This document shows, piece after piece, positions 15,379 through 23,611 of a stretch of 40,458 bases of DNA (positions are counted from its first letter, which is position 1; every line of letters starts with the position of its first letter). Where the stretch lies: positions 1 to 40,458 of the forward strand of contig JAAYEI010000022.1 in the NCBI GenBank assembly GCA_012728815.1, read 5' to 3'. The notes under the pieces were generated by a model. The model did not search any database and was not told the origin of the DNA. It was given only the letters and a program-made list of their open reading frames with translations. Made by a program: the position numbers and the translations under genes. The stretch comes from Clostridiales bacterium (GTDB lineage Bacteria > Bacillota > Clostridia > Christensenellales > Aristaeellaceae).

Positions 15379-17243
15379 GCGATGGCCTCCAGGCGGCTCT
15401 GGATGGCGCGGGCGATGCTGGCCCCGTCCAGCCCGGTATGGGCCAGCAGCTCCTCATGGCTGCCATGGGGAATGAAGGCATCGGGCAGGGCAAACACGCG
15501 CGCGGGCAGCCGAAGGCCCTCCCGCAGGCAGGCCTCGCCGATGGCGCTGCCCAGGCCGCCCGCCTCCACCTGCTCCTCCAGCACATAGTAGGGGATGTTC
15601 TGCAGGCTGATTGCCCGCAGAAAAGCTATGTCCAGGGGCTTGGTGGAGTTGGCGTTGACCACCTGGGCCCGGTGGCCGGCTTCAAGCAGCAGCTCCCGCG
15701 CCAACAGCGCCTGGCGCACCATGGGCCCGGTGGCCACCAGGCAGAGGGAGCCCTTGGGGTGCAGGCGCTCCCATTGGCCCAGGGCAAAGCCCGCGTAGGG
15801 CAGCTCCCGCATGCCCGCTTCCTCCGAGCGGGGGTAGCGGATGAACACCGGCCCCTGCTGGGTGAGCGCGAAACGCAGCATGGCCTCCAGCTCCTCAATG
15901 CTGCGCGGGTGCAGCAGGATGAGGTTGGGCACGTGGCGCAGGAAGGCCGTGCCAAAGACGCCGTGGTGGGTAGGGCCGTCAGCGCCCCCCATGGCCGCCC
16001 GGTCAATCAGGAAGGTGACCGGCAGCTTCTGCAGCGCGATGTCCACCACCACCTGGTCATAGGCGCGCTGGAGGAAGGTGTCATACAGGGTGACCACCGG
16101 GCGCAGGCCGCCCACGGCCAGCCCGGCCGCCAGGGTGACGGCGTGGCTTTCCGCGATGCCCACATCAAAGAGCCTGTCCGGGTAGGCCTGCTGGAAGGGC
16201 TGCAGGCCGGTGGCCTCGGCCATGGCCGCGGTGATGGCCACCAGGCGGCTGTCCTCCCGGGCCAGCTGGGTCAACAGCTGCCCGGCCGCCTTGCCAAAGG
16301 AGCGCGCGGTGGCAGGCTGCAGGGGCGCGCCGCTCTCCTTATGGAAGGGATTCACCCCATGGGTGCGCCAGGGCTGCCGCTCGGCAAACGCCAGCCCCTT
16401 GCCCTTCTGGGTGACCAGGTGGATGATGACCGGCTGGTCAAAGCGCTTGGCGCGCTGGAGGATTTTCTCGACATAGCGGGTGTTGTGGCCGTCGATGGGG
16501 CCCAGGTAGCGGAAGCCCAGGGCCTGGAAGAAGCGGTCACGGATGAGGAAGTTGCGCAGGGAATCCTTCACGCGGGAGAGCAGTTTGTGCAGGAAGCCGC
16601 CAATGAGCGGCACCTTCAAAAAGAAGGCGGACAGGCGCTTTTTAAGCCCCAGCCAGGCCTTGCTGCTGCGCATGCGGGTGAGGTAATTGGACAGGCCGCC
16701 CACATTGGGGGCGATGCTCATCTGGTTGTCATTGAGGATGACCATCAGCCGGGTCTGGCTGTGCCCGGCGTCATTGAGCGCCTCATAGCACAGCCCGCCG
16801 GTGAAGGCGCCGTCGCCCACCACGGCGATGACGTGCTCCTGGCCGCCGCGCAAATCCCGCGCGCGGGCCAGGCCCAGGGCAGCGGAGATGGCGGTGGAGG
16901 CATGGCCGGTGCCATAGGCGTCATGCTCGCTCTCCCCCAGCTTGGGGAAGCCGGAGATGCCCTTGTACTGGCGCAGGCTGTCCATCGCCTGCAGGCGGCC
17001 GGTGAGCATCTTGTGGGCATAGCACTGGTGGCCCACATCAAACACAATCTTGTCCCGCGGGCTGTCAAACACCCGGTGCAGGGCCAGGGTAAGCTCCACC
17101 GCGCCCAGGTTGCTGGCCAGGTGGCCGCCGTTGCGGCTGACCACGTCCACAATGCGCGCGCGCAGCTGGTCAGCCAGCCCTTCGACCTGCTCGTGGCTCA
17201 AGCCCTTGATATCCGCCGGCTGGCGGATGCCGTCCAAATCCAT
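15375..17243 (-). CDS. dxs: 1-deoxy-D-xylulose-5-phosphate synthase
   Basis: 622 residues, full length for Dxs, the thiamine-diphosphate enzyme that condenses pyruvate and glyceraldehyde-3-phosphate in the first step of the MEP isoprenoid pathway. Visible motifs: HLASNLGAVELTLALH, FDVGHQCYAHKMLTGR, GTGHASTAISAALG, the ThDP site VVGDGAFTGGLCYEALN, DRAAMGGADGPTHHGVFG in the central domain, and a transketolase C-terminal domain. ATG at 17243 with AGGGAGGA upstream; a longer in-frame start would include the promoter. It is followed by tlyA with a 4-bp overlap and is divergent from recD2. Confidence 0.95.
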   Translation of the reverse strand: MDLDGIRQPADIKGLSHEQVEGLADQLRARIVDVVSRNGGHLASNLGAVELTLALHRVFDSPRDKIVFDVGHQCYAHKMLTGRLQAMDSLRQYKGISGFPKLGESEHDAYGTGHASTAISAALGLARARDLRGGQEHVIAVVGDGAFTGGLCYEALNDAGHSQTRLMVILNDNQMSIAPNVGGLSNYLTRMRSSKAWLGLKKRLSAFFLKVPLIGGFLHKLLSRVKDSLRNFLIRDRFFQALGFRYLGPIDGHNTRYVEKILQRAKRFDQPVIIHLVTQKGKGLAFAERQPWRTHGVNPFHKESGAPLQPATARSFGKAAGQLLTQLAREDSRLVAITAAMAEATGLQPFQQAYPDRLFDVGIAESHAVTLAAGLAVGGLRPVVTLYDTFLQRAYDQVVVDIALQKLPVTFLIDRAAMGGADGPTHHGVFGTAFLRHVPNLILLHPRSIEELEAMLRFALTQQGPVFIRYPRSEEAGMRELPYAGFALGQWERLHPKGSLCLVATGPMVRQALLARELLLEAGHRAQVVNANSTKPLDIAFLRAISLQNIPYYVLEEQVEAGGLGSAIGEACLREGLRLPARVFALPDAFIPHGSHEELLAHTGLDGASIARAIQSRLEAIA

Positions 17244-17274
17244 TCCTGTCCTCCCTGTGCTCACTTGCAGGGGT

Positions 17275-17285
17275 ATTGTACCACA
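17275..17285 (-). promoter_or_regulatory. extended -10 promoter of dxs-tlyA
   Basis: Minus strand TGTGGTACAAT, with -10 TACAAT at 17275-17280 and an upstream TGG, lies about 32 nt before the dxs ATG. No strong -35 hexamer is visible, as is common for extended -10 promoters. Confidence 0.6.
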
Positions 17286-17305
17286 AAGAGGCCGGGCTGG
17301 TCCGC

Positions 17306-17335
17306 TTGTCCACATCGGCTGGCGGATGATAGAAT
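17306..17335 (+). promoter_or_regulatory. promoter of recD2-comFC-tcdA
   Basis: TTGTCC (17306-17311), an 18-nt spacer and TAGAAT (17330-17335) lie just upstream of AGGAGG (17343-17348) and the ATG at 17353. The predicted transcript would start very close to the ribosome site, giving a short leader. Confidence 0.5.
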
Positions 17336-17352
17336 AGGCGGCAGGAGGCCAG

Positions 17353-19551
17353 ATGGAGCAATTGACCGGCATCACCCAGGGCACGCTGTACCGCAACGAG
17401 GACAACGGCTACAGCGTGATTTCGGTGCGCACCGGGGAAGGCCTGGTGACGGTCACCGGGAACATGCCCCAGGTGATGGACGGGGAGCAGGTGGACCTGG
17501 CCGGTGAGTGGACAGACCACCCGCAGTATGGGCGCCAGTTCAGGCTGAGCACGCTGACCATCCGCCAGCCCCAAACCTTAAGCGCGATAGAAAAATACCT
17601 GGGCTCCGGCCTCATCAAGGGCGTGGGCCCCAGCACCGCGCGGCTGATTGTGGCCGCCTTTGGCAAGGACACCCTGGAGGTGCTGGGCAGCCAGCCCGAG
17701 CGCCTGCTGGAGGTGCCCAAGATCGGCCGGGTGCGCATGAAGCAGATAGCCGAGGGCTTTCTGGCCCAGCAGGCCAGCCGCAGCACCTATCTCTTCCTGC
17801 AGCGATATGGCGTCTCCCCCGCGCTGTCAGCCAAAATCCACAAGGCCTACCGGGAACAGGCGGAGGCCCTGATCCGCGACAACCCCTACCGCCTGGTCGA
17901 TGACATCCAGGGCGTGGGCTTCCTGACAGCCGACCGCATTGCCCTGTCCCTGGGCATCAGCGAGGACAGCCCCTTCCGCCTGCAGGCAGGCATCAAATAC
18001 GCGCTGCAGGAGGCTGCCCAGGCCAGTGGGCACACCTGCATGGTGGAGGAGGAGCTGGTGGAGCGCGCCAGCGGGCTGCTGAGCGCCAACAAGGCGGAAA
18101 TCAGCCGGCTGCTGGACGGGCTGACGCTGCGCAAGCACCTGTTCCTGGACCTTGTGGATGCGCAGCGCTTTGTCTCCCTGCCGGGGCTGCGCAAGGCGGA
18201 GATGGACATCGCGGCCCGGCTGCTGGCGCTGCGCGGCGCCAGCCAGCAGTACCTGCCCGGTCATATCGCCGGGCGCATCAAGGCCTTTGAGCAATCAGAA
18301 GGCATCCGCTTCAGCCAGACCCAGAGAACGGCGGTGCACACCGCGGCCACGCAAGGCCTGTCCGTCATCACCGGCGGCCCGGGAACCGGCAAGACCACGC
18401 TGATCAACTGCCTCATCCAGGTGCTGGGCAGCAAGAGCGACATTGTGCTGGCCGCGCCCACCGGGCGCGCCGCCAAGCGCATGAGCGAGGCCTGCGGCCG
18501 GGAAGCCAGCACCATCCACCGCCTGCTGCAGTACGGGGGGGAGGAGGGCACCTTCCAGGTCAACCAGGACAACCCGCTGGACTGCGGGTGCGTGATTGTG
18601 GACGAGGTGTCCATGATGGATGTCTACCTGACGCGCAGCCTGCTTCAGGCCCTGCAGCCTGGCACCCGCCTGGTGCTGGTGGGGGACGCGGACCAGCTGC
18701 CCAGTGTGGGCCCGGGCAACGTGCTGCGGGACATCCTGAGCGACCCGGCCATCCCCCAGGTGCGCCTGAACGAGATTTTTCGCCAGGGGCAGGATTCCAT
18801 GATTGTGGTGAATGCCCACCGCATCAACCAGGGGCAGGAACCGGTGATGAACGGGCAGGGCAGCGACTTTTTCTTTGAGACCCAGCCGGATGCCCAGCAG
18901 GCGGCGGACAGCATCGTGCAGCTGTGCCTGCGCCGGCTGCCCAATTACCTGGGCGTCCGGGACAGCCGCCGGCACATCCAGGTGCTCTCCCCCACCCGCA
19001 AGGGGGTCTGCGGGGTGGAGCTGCTCAACACCCGCCTGCAGGCCGCCTTCAACCCGCCCTCCCCGCGCAAGGCGGAGCTGCAGTATGGGGAAGTCACCCT
19101 GCGGGAGGGGGACAAGGTGATGCACATCAAGAACAACTACCAGCTGGCCTGGGAAGTGGCGGGCGGGGGCAGCGGGCAGGGGGTGTTCAACGGGGACATC
19201 GGCTTTGTCACCCGGGTGTCGGAGGAGGACAGGACGGTGACGGTCTGCTATGACGATGAGAAGACCGTGCACTATGAATACGGCGACCTGGAGGAGCTGG
19301 ACCTGGCCTACTGCCTGTCGGTGCACAAAAGCCAGGGCAGCGAGTTCCCCGCGGTGGTCCTGCCCATGGTGGGCGGGCCGCGCATGCTGCTCACCCGCAA
19401 CCTGCTCTACACCGGGGTGACCCGGGCGCGCAGGCTGGTGGTGCTGGTGGGCCGCCAGGAGGTGCTGCGCATGATGGTGGACAACAACCTGGAGCGTCGG
19501 CGCTACTCCCTGCTGGCCCACTGGCTGCGGCGCATGCAGGCCGGCATATGA
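17353..19551 (+). CDS. recD2: RecD2-type ATP-dependent DNA helicase
   Basis: 732 residues, the usual RecD2 length. An N-terminal OB-like and helix-hairpin-helix region (about 1-200, with LGSGLIKGVGPSTARLIVAAFG and LLEVPKIGRVRMKQIAEGF) precedes the SF1B helicase core: Walker A TGGPGTGKTT (340-349), APTGRAAKRM (368-377), Walker B IVDEVSMMD (415-423), VGDADQLPSVGPG (443-455), and the late motifs SVHKSQGSEFPAVV and LYTGVTRARRLVVLVG. RecD2 unwinds DNA 5'-3' and acts in repair outside RecBCD. ATG at 17353 with AGGAGG. The stop overlaps comFC by 4 bp. Confidence 0.95.
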   Translation: MEQLTGITQGTLYRNEDNGYSVISVRTGEGLVTVTGNMPQVMDGEQVDLAGEWTDHPQYGRQFRLSTLTIRQPQTLSAIEKYLGSGLIKGVGPSTARLIVAAFGKDTLEVLGSQPERLLEVPKIGRVRMKQIAEGFLAQQASRSTYLFLQRYGVSPALSAKIHKAYREQAEALIRDNPYRLVDDIQGVGFLTADRIALSLGISEDSPFRLQAGIKYALQEAAQASGHTCMVEEELVERASGLLSANKAEISRLLDGLTLRKHLFLDLVDAQRFVSLPGLRKAEMDIAARLLALRGASQQYLPGHIAGRIKAFEQSEGIRFSQTQRTAVHTAATQGLSVITGGPGTGKTTLINCLIQVLGSKSDIVLAAPTGRAAKRMSEACGREASTIHRLLQYGGEEGTFQVNQDNPLDCGCVIVDEVSMMDVYLTRSLLQALQPGTRLVLVGDADQLPSVGPGNVLRDILSDPAIPQVRLNEIFRQGQDSMIVVNAHRINQGQEPVMNGQGSDFFFETQPDAQQAADSIVQLCLRRLPNYLGVRDSRRHIQVLSPTRKGVCGVELLNTRLQAAFNPPSPRKAELQYGEVTLREGDKVMHIKNNYQLAWEVAGGGSGQGVFNGDIGFVTRVSEEDRTVTVCYDDEKTVHYEYGDLEELDLAYCLSVHKSQGSEFPAVVLPMVGGPRMLLTRNLLYTGVTRARRLVVLVGRQEVLRMMVDNNLERRRYSLLAHWLRRMQAGI

Positions 19552-20279
19552 TGCGGGTGAGCGCTTTGGGCCAGGCGCTGGTCCGTCTGATCTATCCCCA
19601 GGCGCGCTGCCTGTGCTGTGACGAGCCCCGGCAAATCGATGTGAACCGCCCGCTGTGCGGCGCCTGTGAGGCGGCGCTTCAGGACCTGCTGGTCGGTGAG
19701 GATGCCTGCGGCCACTGCCTGTCACCCCGGGCGGGCGGGCAGCCCTGCGCCTATTGCGCGGGCGGGGGCATGCTGGGGCTGGACCAGGCCTTTGCCCCCT
19801 ATGTGTACCGGGAGCAAGCCCGGCAGCTGATTTTGCGCCTGAAATTTGGCCCGGTGGAGCTGGCCGCGCAGCCGCTGGCACGGGAGATGGCCCTGCAAAT
19901 CAGCGGCATCCGCTTTGACGCGCTGGTGCCCATGCCGCTGCACAGCAGCCGCCTGCGCGAGCGCGGGATGAACCAATCCCAGGTGCTGGCCAGGCTGATT
20001 TCACTGCAAACGGGCTACCCGGTGCTGGAGGCGCTGCGAAAGACCCGCAAAATCAGGCGCCAGTCCACCCTGCCGGCCGCGGCGCGCGCGGCCAACGTGA
20101 AGGGCGCCCTGGCGCTGGCAGGCGAGGTGAAGGGCTTGCAGCTGCTGCTGGTGGACGATGTGCGCACCACCGGGGCCACCGCCCGGGAGGCGGCAGGGGT
20201 GCTGCGCGCGGGCGGCGCGGCCGGCGTCTGCCTGCTCACCGCGGCCGTGGCCACAGGAGGGCAGCATGGCGCAGCATGA
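19548..20279 (+). CDS. comFC: ComF family amidophosphoribosyltransferase-like protein
   Basis: 243 residues. The N-terminal zinc-ribbon region has C-x2-C pairs (CLCC, CGAC, CGHC, CAYC between about 21 and 66). The C-terminal PRTase-like domain has LVPMPLHSSRLRERGMNQSQVLA, the TRKIRRQSTLP segment, and the PRPP loop LLLVDDVRTTGATARE. ComFC proteins take part in DNA uptake in competent bacteria and related processes. The gene starts at an ATG overlapping the recD2 stop; a second ATG follows immediately. The recD2-comFC neighbourhood is common in Bacillota. No other competence genes are visible here. Confidence 0.9.
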   Translation: MMRVSALGQALVRLIYPQARCLCCDEPRQIDVNRPLCGACEAALQDLLVGEDACGHCLSPRAGGQPCAYCAGGGMLGLDQAFAPYVYREQARQLILRLKFGPVELAAQPLAREMALQISGIRFDALVPMPLHSSRLRERGMNQSQVLARLISLQTGYPVLEALRKTRKIRRQSTLPAAARAANVKGALALAGEVKGLQLLLVDDVRTTGATAREAAGVLRAGGAAGVCLLTAAVATGGQHGAA

Positions 20280-21003
20280 CCGGATGGAAAGCTTTTCCCG
20301 CACCATCGCGCTGATTGGCCTGCCCGCCTTTGAGCGGCTGCAGGCCGCCCGGGTGGCGGTGCTGGGGGTGGGCGGCGTGGGCGCCGCCTGCGCGGAGGCG
20401 CTGGTGCGCGGCGGGGTGGGCCAGGTGGCGCTGGTGGACCATGACAGCGTGTCCCCAAGCAACCTCAACCGCCAGCTGATTGCCCTGCATTCAACCCTTG
20501 GGCAGCTGAAAACAGCCGCCTGCAAGCGGCGGCTGCTGGACATCGCGCCGGAAGCCCAGGTCGATGAATATCCACTGTTTTATGAGGAATCCACAGCGCT
20601 GGCCCTGCCGCTTGACGGCTTTGACGCGGTGGCGGACTGCATGGACACCCTGGCCAGCAAGCTGCTGCTGGCCAGGCGGGCCCTGGACGCAAACACCTAC
20701 CTGATCAGCTGCATGGGCGCCGGCAACCGGCTGGACCCCACGCGCTTCCAGGTTGCGGACATCTACCAAACCAGCGGCTGCCCGCTGGCCCGGCGTATGC
20801 GCAAGGCCTGCCGGGAGGCAGGCATCCCGGCCCTCAGGGTGTTGTACTCAACCGAAGCGCCGCTGCGCGGGGTGACGGCGCAGGCCCATGGCCGCCACGT
20901 GCCCGGTACCGTCTCCTTTGTGCCGCCAGTGGCCGGTATGATGATGGCCGGGGACATCATTCGGTACCTGATGGGTACCCATCATCCTCCGGCAAATCAT
21001 TGA
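20266..21003 (+). CDS. tcdA: TcdA/MoeB-type E1-like enzyme (likely tRNA threonylcarbamoyladenosine dehydratase)
   Basis: 245 residues of the ThiF/MoeB/E1 family. The nucleotide-binding loop VLGVGGVGAACAEALVRGG is followed by VDHDSVSPSNLNRQ, as in E1-like enzymes, and by ADCMDTLASKLLL and SCMGAGNRLDPTRFQVADIY, which are typical of TcdA/CsdL, the enzyme that cyclises t6A37 of tRNA using ATP. The C-terminal VSFVPPVAGMMMAGDIIRYL also fits. The ATG at 20266 has AGGAGG and lies inside the end of comFC (14-bp overlap). The 3' end overlaps the 3' end of recX on the other strand by 47 bp. Confidence 0.85.
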   Translation: MAQHDRMESFSRTIALIGLPAFERLQAARVAVLGVGGVGAACAEALVRGGVGQVALVDHDSVSPSNLNRQLIALHSTLGQLKTAACKRRLLDIAPEAQVDEYPLFYEESTALALPLDGFDAVADCMDTLASKLLLARRALDANTYLISCMGAGNRLDPTRFQVADIYQTSGCPLARRMRKACREAGIPALRVLYSTEAPLRGVTAQAHGRHVPGTVSFVPPVAGMMMAGDIIRYLMGTHHPPANH

Positions 21004-21604
21004 AGACCTGCGACAGCGCCTGGCGCACCAGGGGGGGCGGGTAGCCGCGCCTTGCCAGCGCCCCGTAGGCGCGGCGGTACAGCGCCTGGCGCTCCCCTGT
21101 CCTGCCCCGCAGCGCCTTGCGCGCCTGCTGCACAGCCGCCTCTAGCTGCTCCTCCGGCTGGGCCTCGTCCACCAGCCGGGCGACCAGCTCCTCCGGGATG
21201 CCCTTGTGCGCCAGTTCCCTGCGCAGCCGCAGGGCACCATATTTTTGGCCCAGGCGGGCCATCAGCTGGCGGGCATAGCGCTCGTCATCCAGGTAGCCCT
21301 GCTGCTGGAGGCGCGCGCAGGCGCGGCTGGCCGCTTCCTGTGAATAGCCGGCCTGGGTGAGCCGGCTGATGATGTCCCGCTCGCTGCGGTCCCGCTGCTC
21401 AAGCATGCGCACCGCGGTTTCCAGCGCCAGGCGCGGCTCGGCCGCGGCCAGCCGGGCCTGGTATTCGTCCAGGTCAATCCCTTCCCCGGCGGTTAAGGGG
21501 AAGCGGCGAAACAGCGCGGTGGGCACCCTGAGGCTGTCCCCGCCTTCCAGGCGCACCAGGCGATGCCCGGCGCGCCTTTGCACTTCCATCACACGCTCAG
21601 CCAT
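20957..21604 (-). CDS. recX: regulatory protein RecX
   Basis: 215 residues. Tandem three-helix RecX repeats are visible: AVRMLEQRDRSERDIISRLTQAGY (first), GYLDDERYARQLMARLGQKYG with RRELAHKGIPEELV (second), and AYGALARRGYPPPLVRQALSQV (third). RecX binds RecA filaments and limits recombination. ATG at 21604 overlaps the serine hydrolase stop by 8 bp; another ATG at 21589 is possible. RecX lies at the end of the lgt/hydrolase unit, not next to recA, and its 3' end overlaps tcdA. Confidence 0.88.
   Translation of the reverse strand: MAERVMEVQRRAGHRLVRLEGGDSLRVPTALFRRFPLTAGEGIDLDEYQARLAAAEPRLALETAVRMLEQRDRSERDIISRLTQAGYSQEAASRACARLQQQGYLDDERYARQLMARLGQKYGALRLRRELAHKGIPEELVARLVDEAQPEEQLEAAVQQARKALRGRTGERQALYRRAYGALARRGYPPPLVRQALSQVFNDLPEDDGYPSGTE
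20969..20984. repeat. 16-bp perfect palindrome inside the tcdA/recX overlap
   Basis: TGATGGGTACCCATCA reads the same on both strands. It lies in the 47-bp region shared by the two convergent coding sequences and could form a 6-bp stem with a GTAC loop in either transcript. No role is proven. Confidence 0.5.
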
Positions 21605-22739
21605 GGGCCAACCACGCAAACAGCAGGTCGCGGTTGACATCAGCCATGATGTGCTGGCGGGCTTCGGACACCCCGGTTGTCAGGCTGAGCAGGCCCTGGC
21701 CGCTGTCCACATCCATAAACAGCAGGTGCACGGCGCCATACGCCATGCCCTGGTGGCCATGGAGCGTGACGGGGCCAAGCCGCGGGTCCCGCAGCACAAA
21801 CTGGCCCAGGCCCAGGCGCAGATGCGGGTCGCGGTGAGACAGGTCCGCCCAGGGGCCGCGCAGCAGCTGGAGGTCGCTGGGTGAAAAAAAACCTGGCCGC
21901 AGCAGCACCTGACCCAGCCGCACCAGGTCAGGCACCGCCATGCAGCAGCTGCCCTGGGCCAGCAGGTGGTGCCGCTGGGCATCCGGACTGTCCCAGCCGG
22001 TGTCAGGCTGTGCCTGGCGGGCGCGGGCATCGTAATTGGGCTTCAGGCGCGGGGGCAGCACCCGCCGGGCATCCGCCAAGGGGCCCCTGACCCGCTGGGG
22101 GTAGTAGCTGGCGGTCATCCCCAGCGGCTCAAACAGGTGGCGCTGCATGGCCGCTTCAAAGGACAGGCCGGTGCGCGCCTCCACCGCGCAGGCGATGAGC
22201 CCAAAGCCGAAGTTGGTGTACTCGCAGTCTGCCCCTGGCAGGTGGGCGGTGTGGCTGTCGCCGGCCAGAACCTGCCCCGCGCTGGCCCCGCTTTCCAGGC
22301 CGGCGAAATAGTCCGCGCCGTCGCGGATGCCGGCTGTGTGGGTCAGCAGCATCCGCAGGGTGATGGGCAGGTCCGGCGCCTTGGGGTGGCGCAGGGAATA
22401 GGGCAGGCCGGGGTCGACATCCGCGTCCAGGTCCAGCAGGCCAGCCCGCGCCATGGCCACCACGCCCGCGGCGGTGACCAGCTTGGAGACGGAGGCCAGG
22501 CGGAACACCGTGTCCGCCGCCACCGGGCTGCTCCGGCGGGCCTGGCCGTACACCAGGTGGTGGGTGAGGCCATTGCCGTCAAACATCGCCAGTGCACCGC
22601 CCAAGGCCCGGTGCCGGCGCAGGATGGCCTCAAAAGCTGAAAGCTTCGCCGGCTGCGGGGGCTGGCCCACCGCGCGCAAACGAAGCCGCGGCGCGGGCAG
22701 CAGGCGCAGCAGGCCGCGGTAGATGCCTTGGCGGTTCAT
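21597..22739 (-). CDS. serine hydrolase of the beta-lactamase/class C PBP family, copy 1
   Basis: 380 residues. The family triad is visible: SVSK (S83-x-x-K86), YTN (174-176) and HGHQG near the C-terminus in place of K-T-G. It also has FRLASVSKLVTAAGVVAMARAGLLDLDADVD and the substrate-region MLLTHTAGIRDG typical of class C beta-lactamase-like hydrolases. There is no signal peptide, so this is likely a cytoplasmic or unconventionally placed esterase or peptidase rather than a true beta-lactamase. ATG at 22739 overlaps the lgt stop by 4 bp (ATGA). A second, distantly related serine hydrolase is encoded at 24860-26107. Confidence 0.85.
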   Translation of the reverse strand: MNRQGIYRGLLRLLPAPRLRLRAVGQPPQPAKLSAFEAILRRHRALGGALAMFDGNGLTHHLVYGQARRSSPVAADTVFRLASVSKLVTAAGVVAMARAGLLDLDADVDPGLPYSLRHPKAPDLPITLRMLLTHTAGIRDGADYFAGLESGASAGQVLAGDSHTAHLPGADCEYTNFGFGLIACAVEARTGLSFEAAMQRHLFEPLGMTASYYPQRVRGPLADARRVLPPRLKPNYDARARQAQPDTGWDSPDAQRHHLLAQGSCCMAVPDLVRLGQVLLRPGFFSPSDLQLLRGPWADLSHRDPHLRLGLGQFVLRDPRLGPVTLHGHQGMAYGAVHLLFMDVDSGQGLLSLTTGVSEARQHIMADVNRDLLFAWLAHG

Positions 22740-23602
22740 GCGGCCTCCTCCCTGGCCAGGCTGGGGTACAGGCCCGCCACAAAAACGGCCAGGCTGACAT
22801 AGCCCGGCACCAGCGCCCAGCCCTGCCCGAGGGCGGACAGCAACAGCAAACCCAGCCCGAGCAGAAGCGGCAGGCCATGGAACCAGGCGCGCCGCAGGCG
22901 CAGGAGGAGCGCCAGCCCGGCCAGGGTGATCAGGAGGGCGCTGAGCAGCTGGGACACCCGCAGGCTGCCCAGCATGAGGCTGTCCAGGCGCAGGCCTTCA
23001 ATCACCAGACGACCCAGGCCATACCAAAGCAGATAGCACAGGAACAAGGTGCCCGGCCCCCGGCGCTCGCTGGCCGCCCGCAGCCGCAGCAGCACCGCGA
23101 AGCCCAGCAGGTTCCACAGGGATTCATACAAAAAAGTGGCCAGGTGCCACTGGCCATTTACCTGGACCGCAAAGGGAAAGCGCTGGAAGACCGGGCTATC
23201 TACCAGCAGCCCGTAGGCCTCCTGGTTGAAAAAATTGCCCCAGCGCCCGATGGCCTGGCCCAGTAGCAGGGCGGGGGCCACCAGGTCCGCCAGGGTGAGG
23301 AAGGGCAGGCGGCGCCGGCGGGCAAGCAGGTACACGCCCAGCGCGCCGCCCAGGATGCCGCCGTAGATGGCCAGCCCCCCCTCCCAGACACGCAGGATGG
23401 ACAACAGGTCCCCCCGGTAGCGCTCCCAGGTGAAGGCCACATAGTACAGCCGGGAACCCACCACGGCCAGGGGCACCGCCCACAGGGCCATATCCAGCGC
23501 CAAATCACGGGGCAGGGAGCGCCGTACGGCCTCCCTGCCCATATAGAGTACAGCCGCCAGCACGCCCAGCGCGATGAACAGCCCGTAGAGGTTCATGCCC
23601 AT
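22736..23602 (-). CDS. lgt: prolipoprotein diacylglyceryl transferase
   Basis: 288 residues, multi-spanning. The signature WEGGLAIYGGILGG (about residues 93-106), the Lgt motif GQAIGRWGNFFNQEAYG (about 134-150) with the essential Arg and Asn, and FLYESLWN and GLRLDSLM are all present, so this is a functional-looking Lgt that attaches diacylglycerol to the lipobox cysteine of preprolipoproteins. The C-terminal helices (about 215-280) are longer than in short Lgts. Start may be ATG 23602 or the in-frame ATG 23596; no clear ribosome site separates them. A divergent Lgt-like paralog lies at 11361-12317. Confidence 0.92.
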   Translation of the reverse strand: MGMNLYGLFIALGVLAAVLYMGREAVRRSLPRDLALDMALWAVPLAVVGSRLYYVAFTWERYRGDLLSILRVWEGGLAIYGGILGGALGVYLLARRRRLPFLTLADLVAPALLLGQAIGRWGNFFNQEAYGLLVDSPVFQRFPFAVQVNGQWHLATFLYESLWNLLGFAVLLRLRAASERRGPGTLFLCYLLWYGLGRLVIEGLRLDSLMLGSLRVSQLLSALLITLAGLALLLRLRRAWFHGLPLLLGLGLLLLSALGQGWALVPGYVSLAVFVAGLYPSLAREEAA

Positions 23603-23611
23603 GGGTGCGGC

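Noticed and set aside
15438-17507. 689-codon plus-strand frame opposite dxs
   Set aside because: Low-complexity antisense frame that crosses the dxs promoter and the recD2 start; Dxs motifs are unmistakable on the other strand.
18295-19881. 528-codon minus-strand frame opposite recD2
   Set aside because: Antisense of helicase motifs; composition and lack of any start signal mark it as a shadow.
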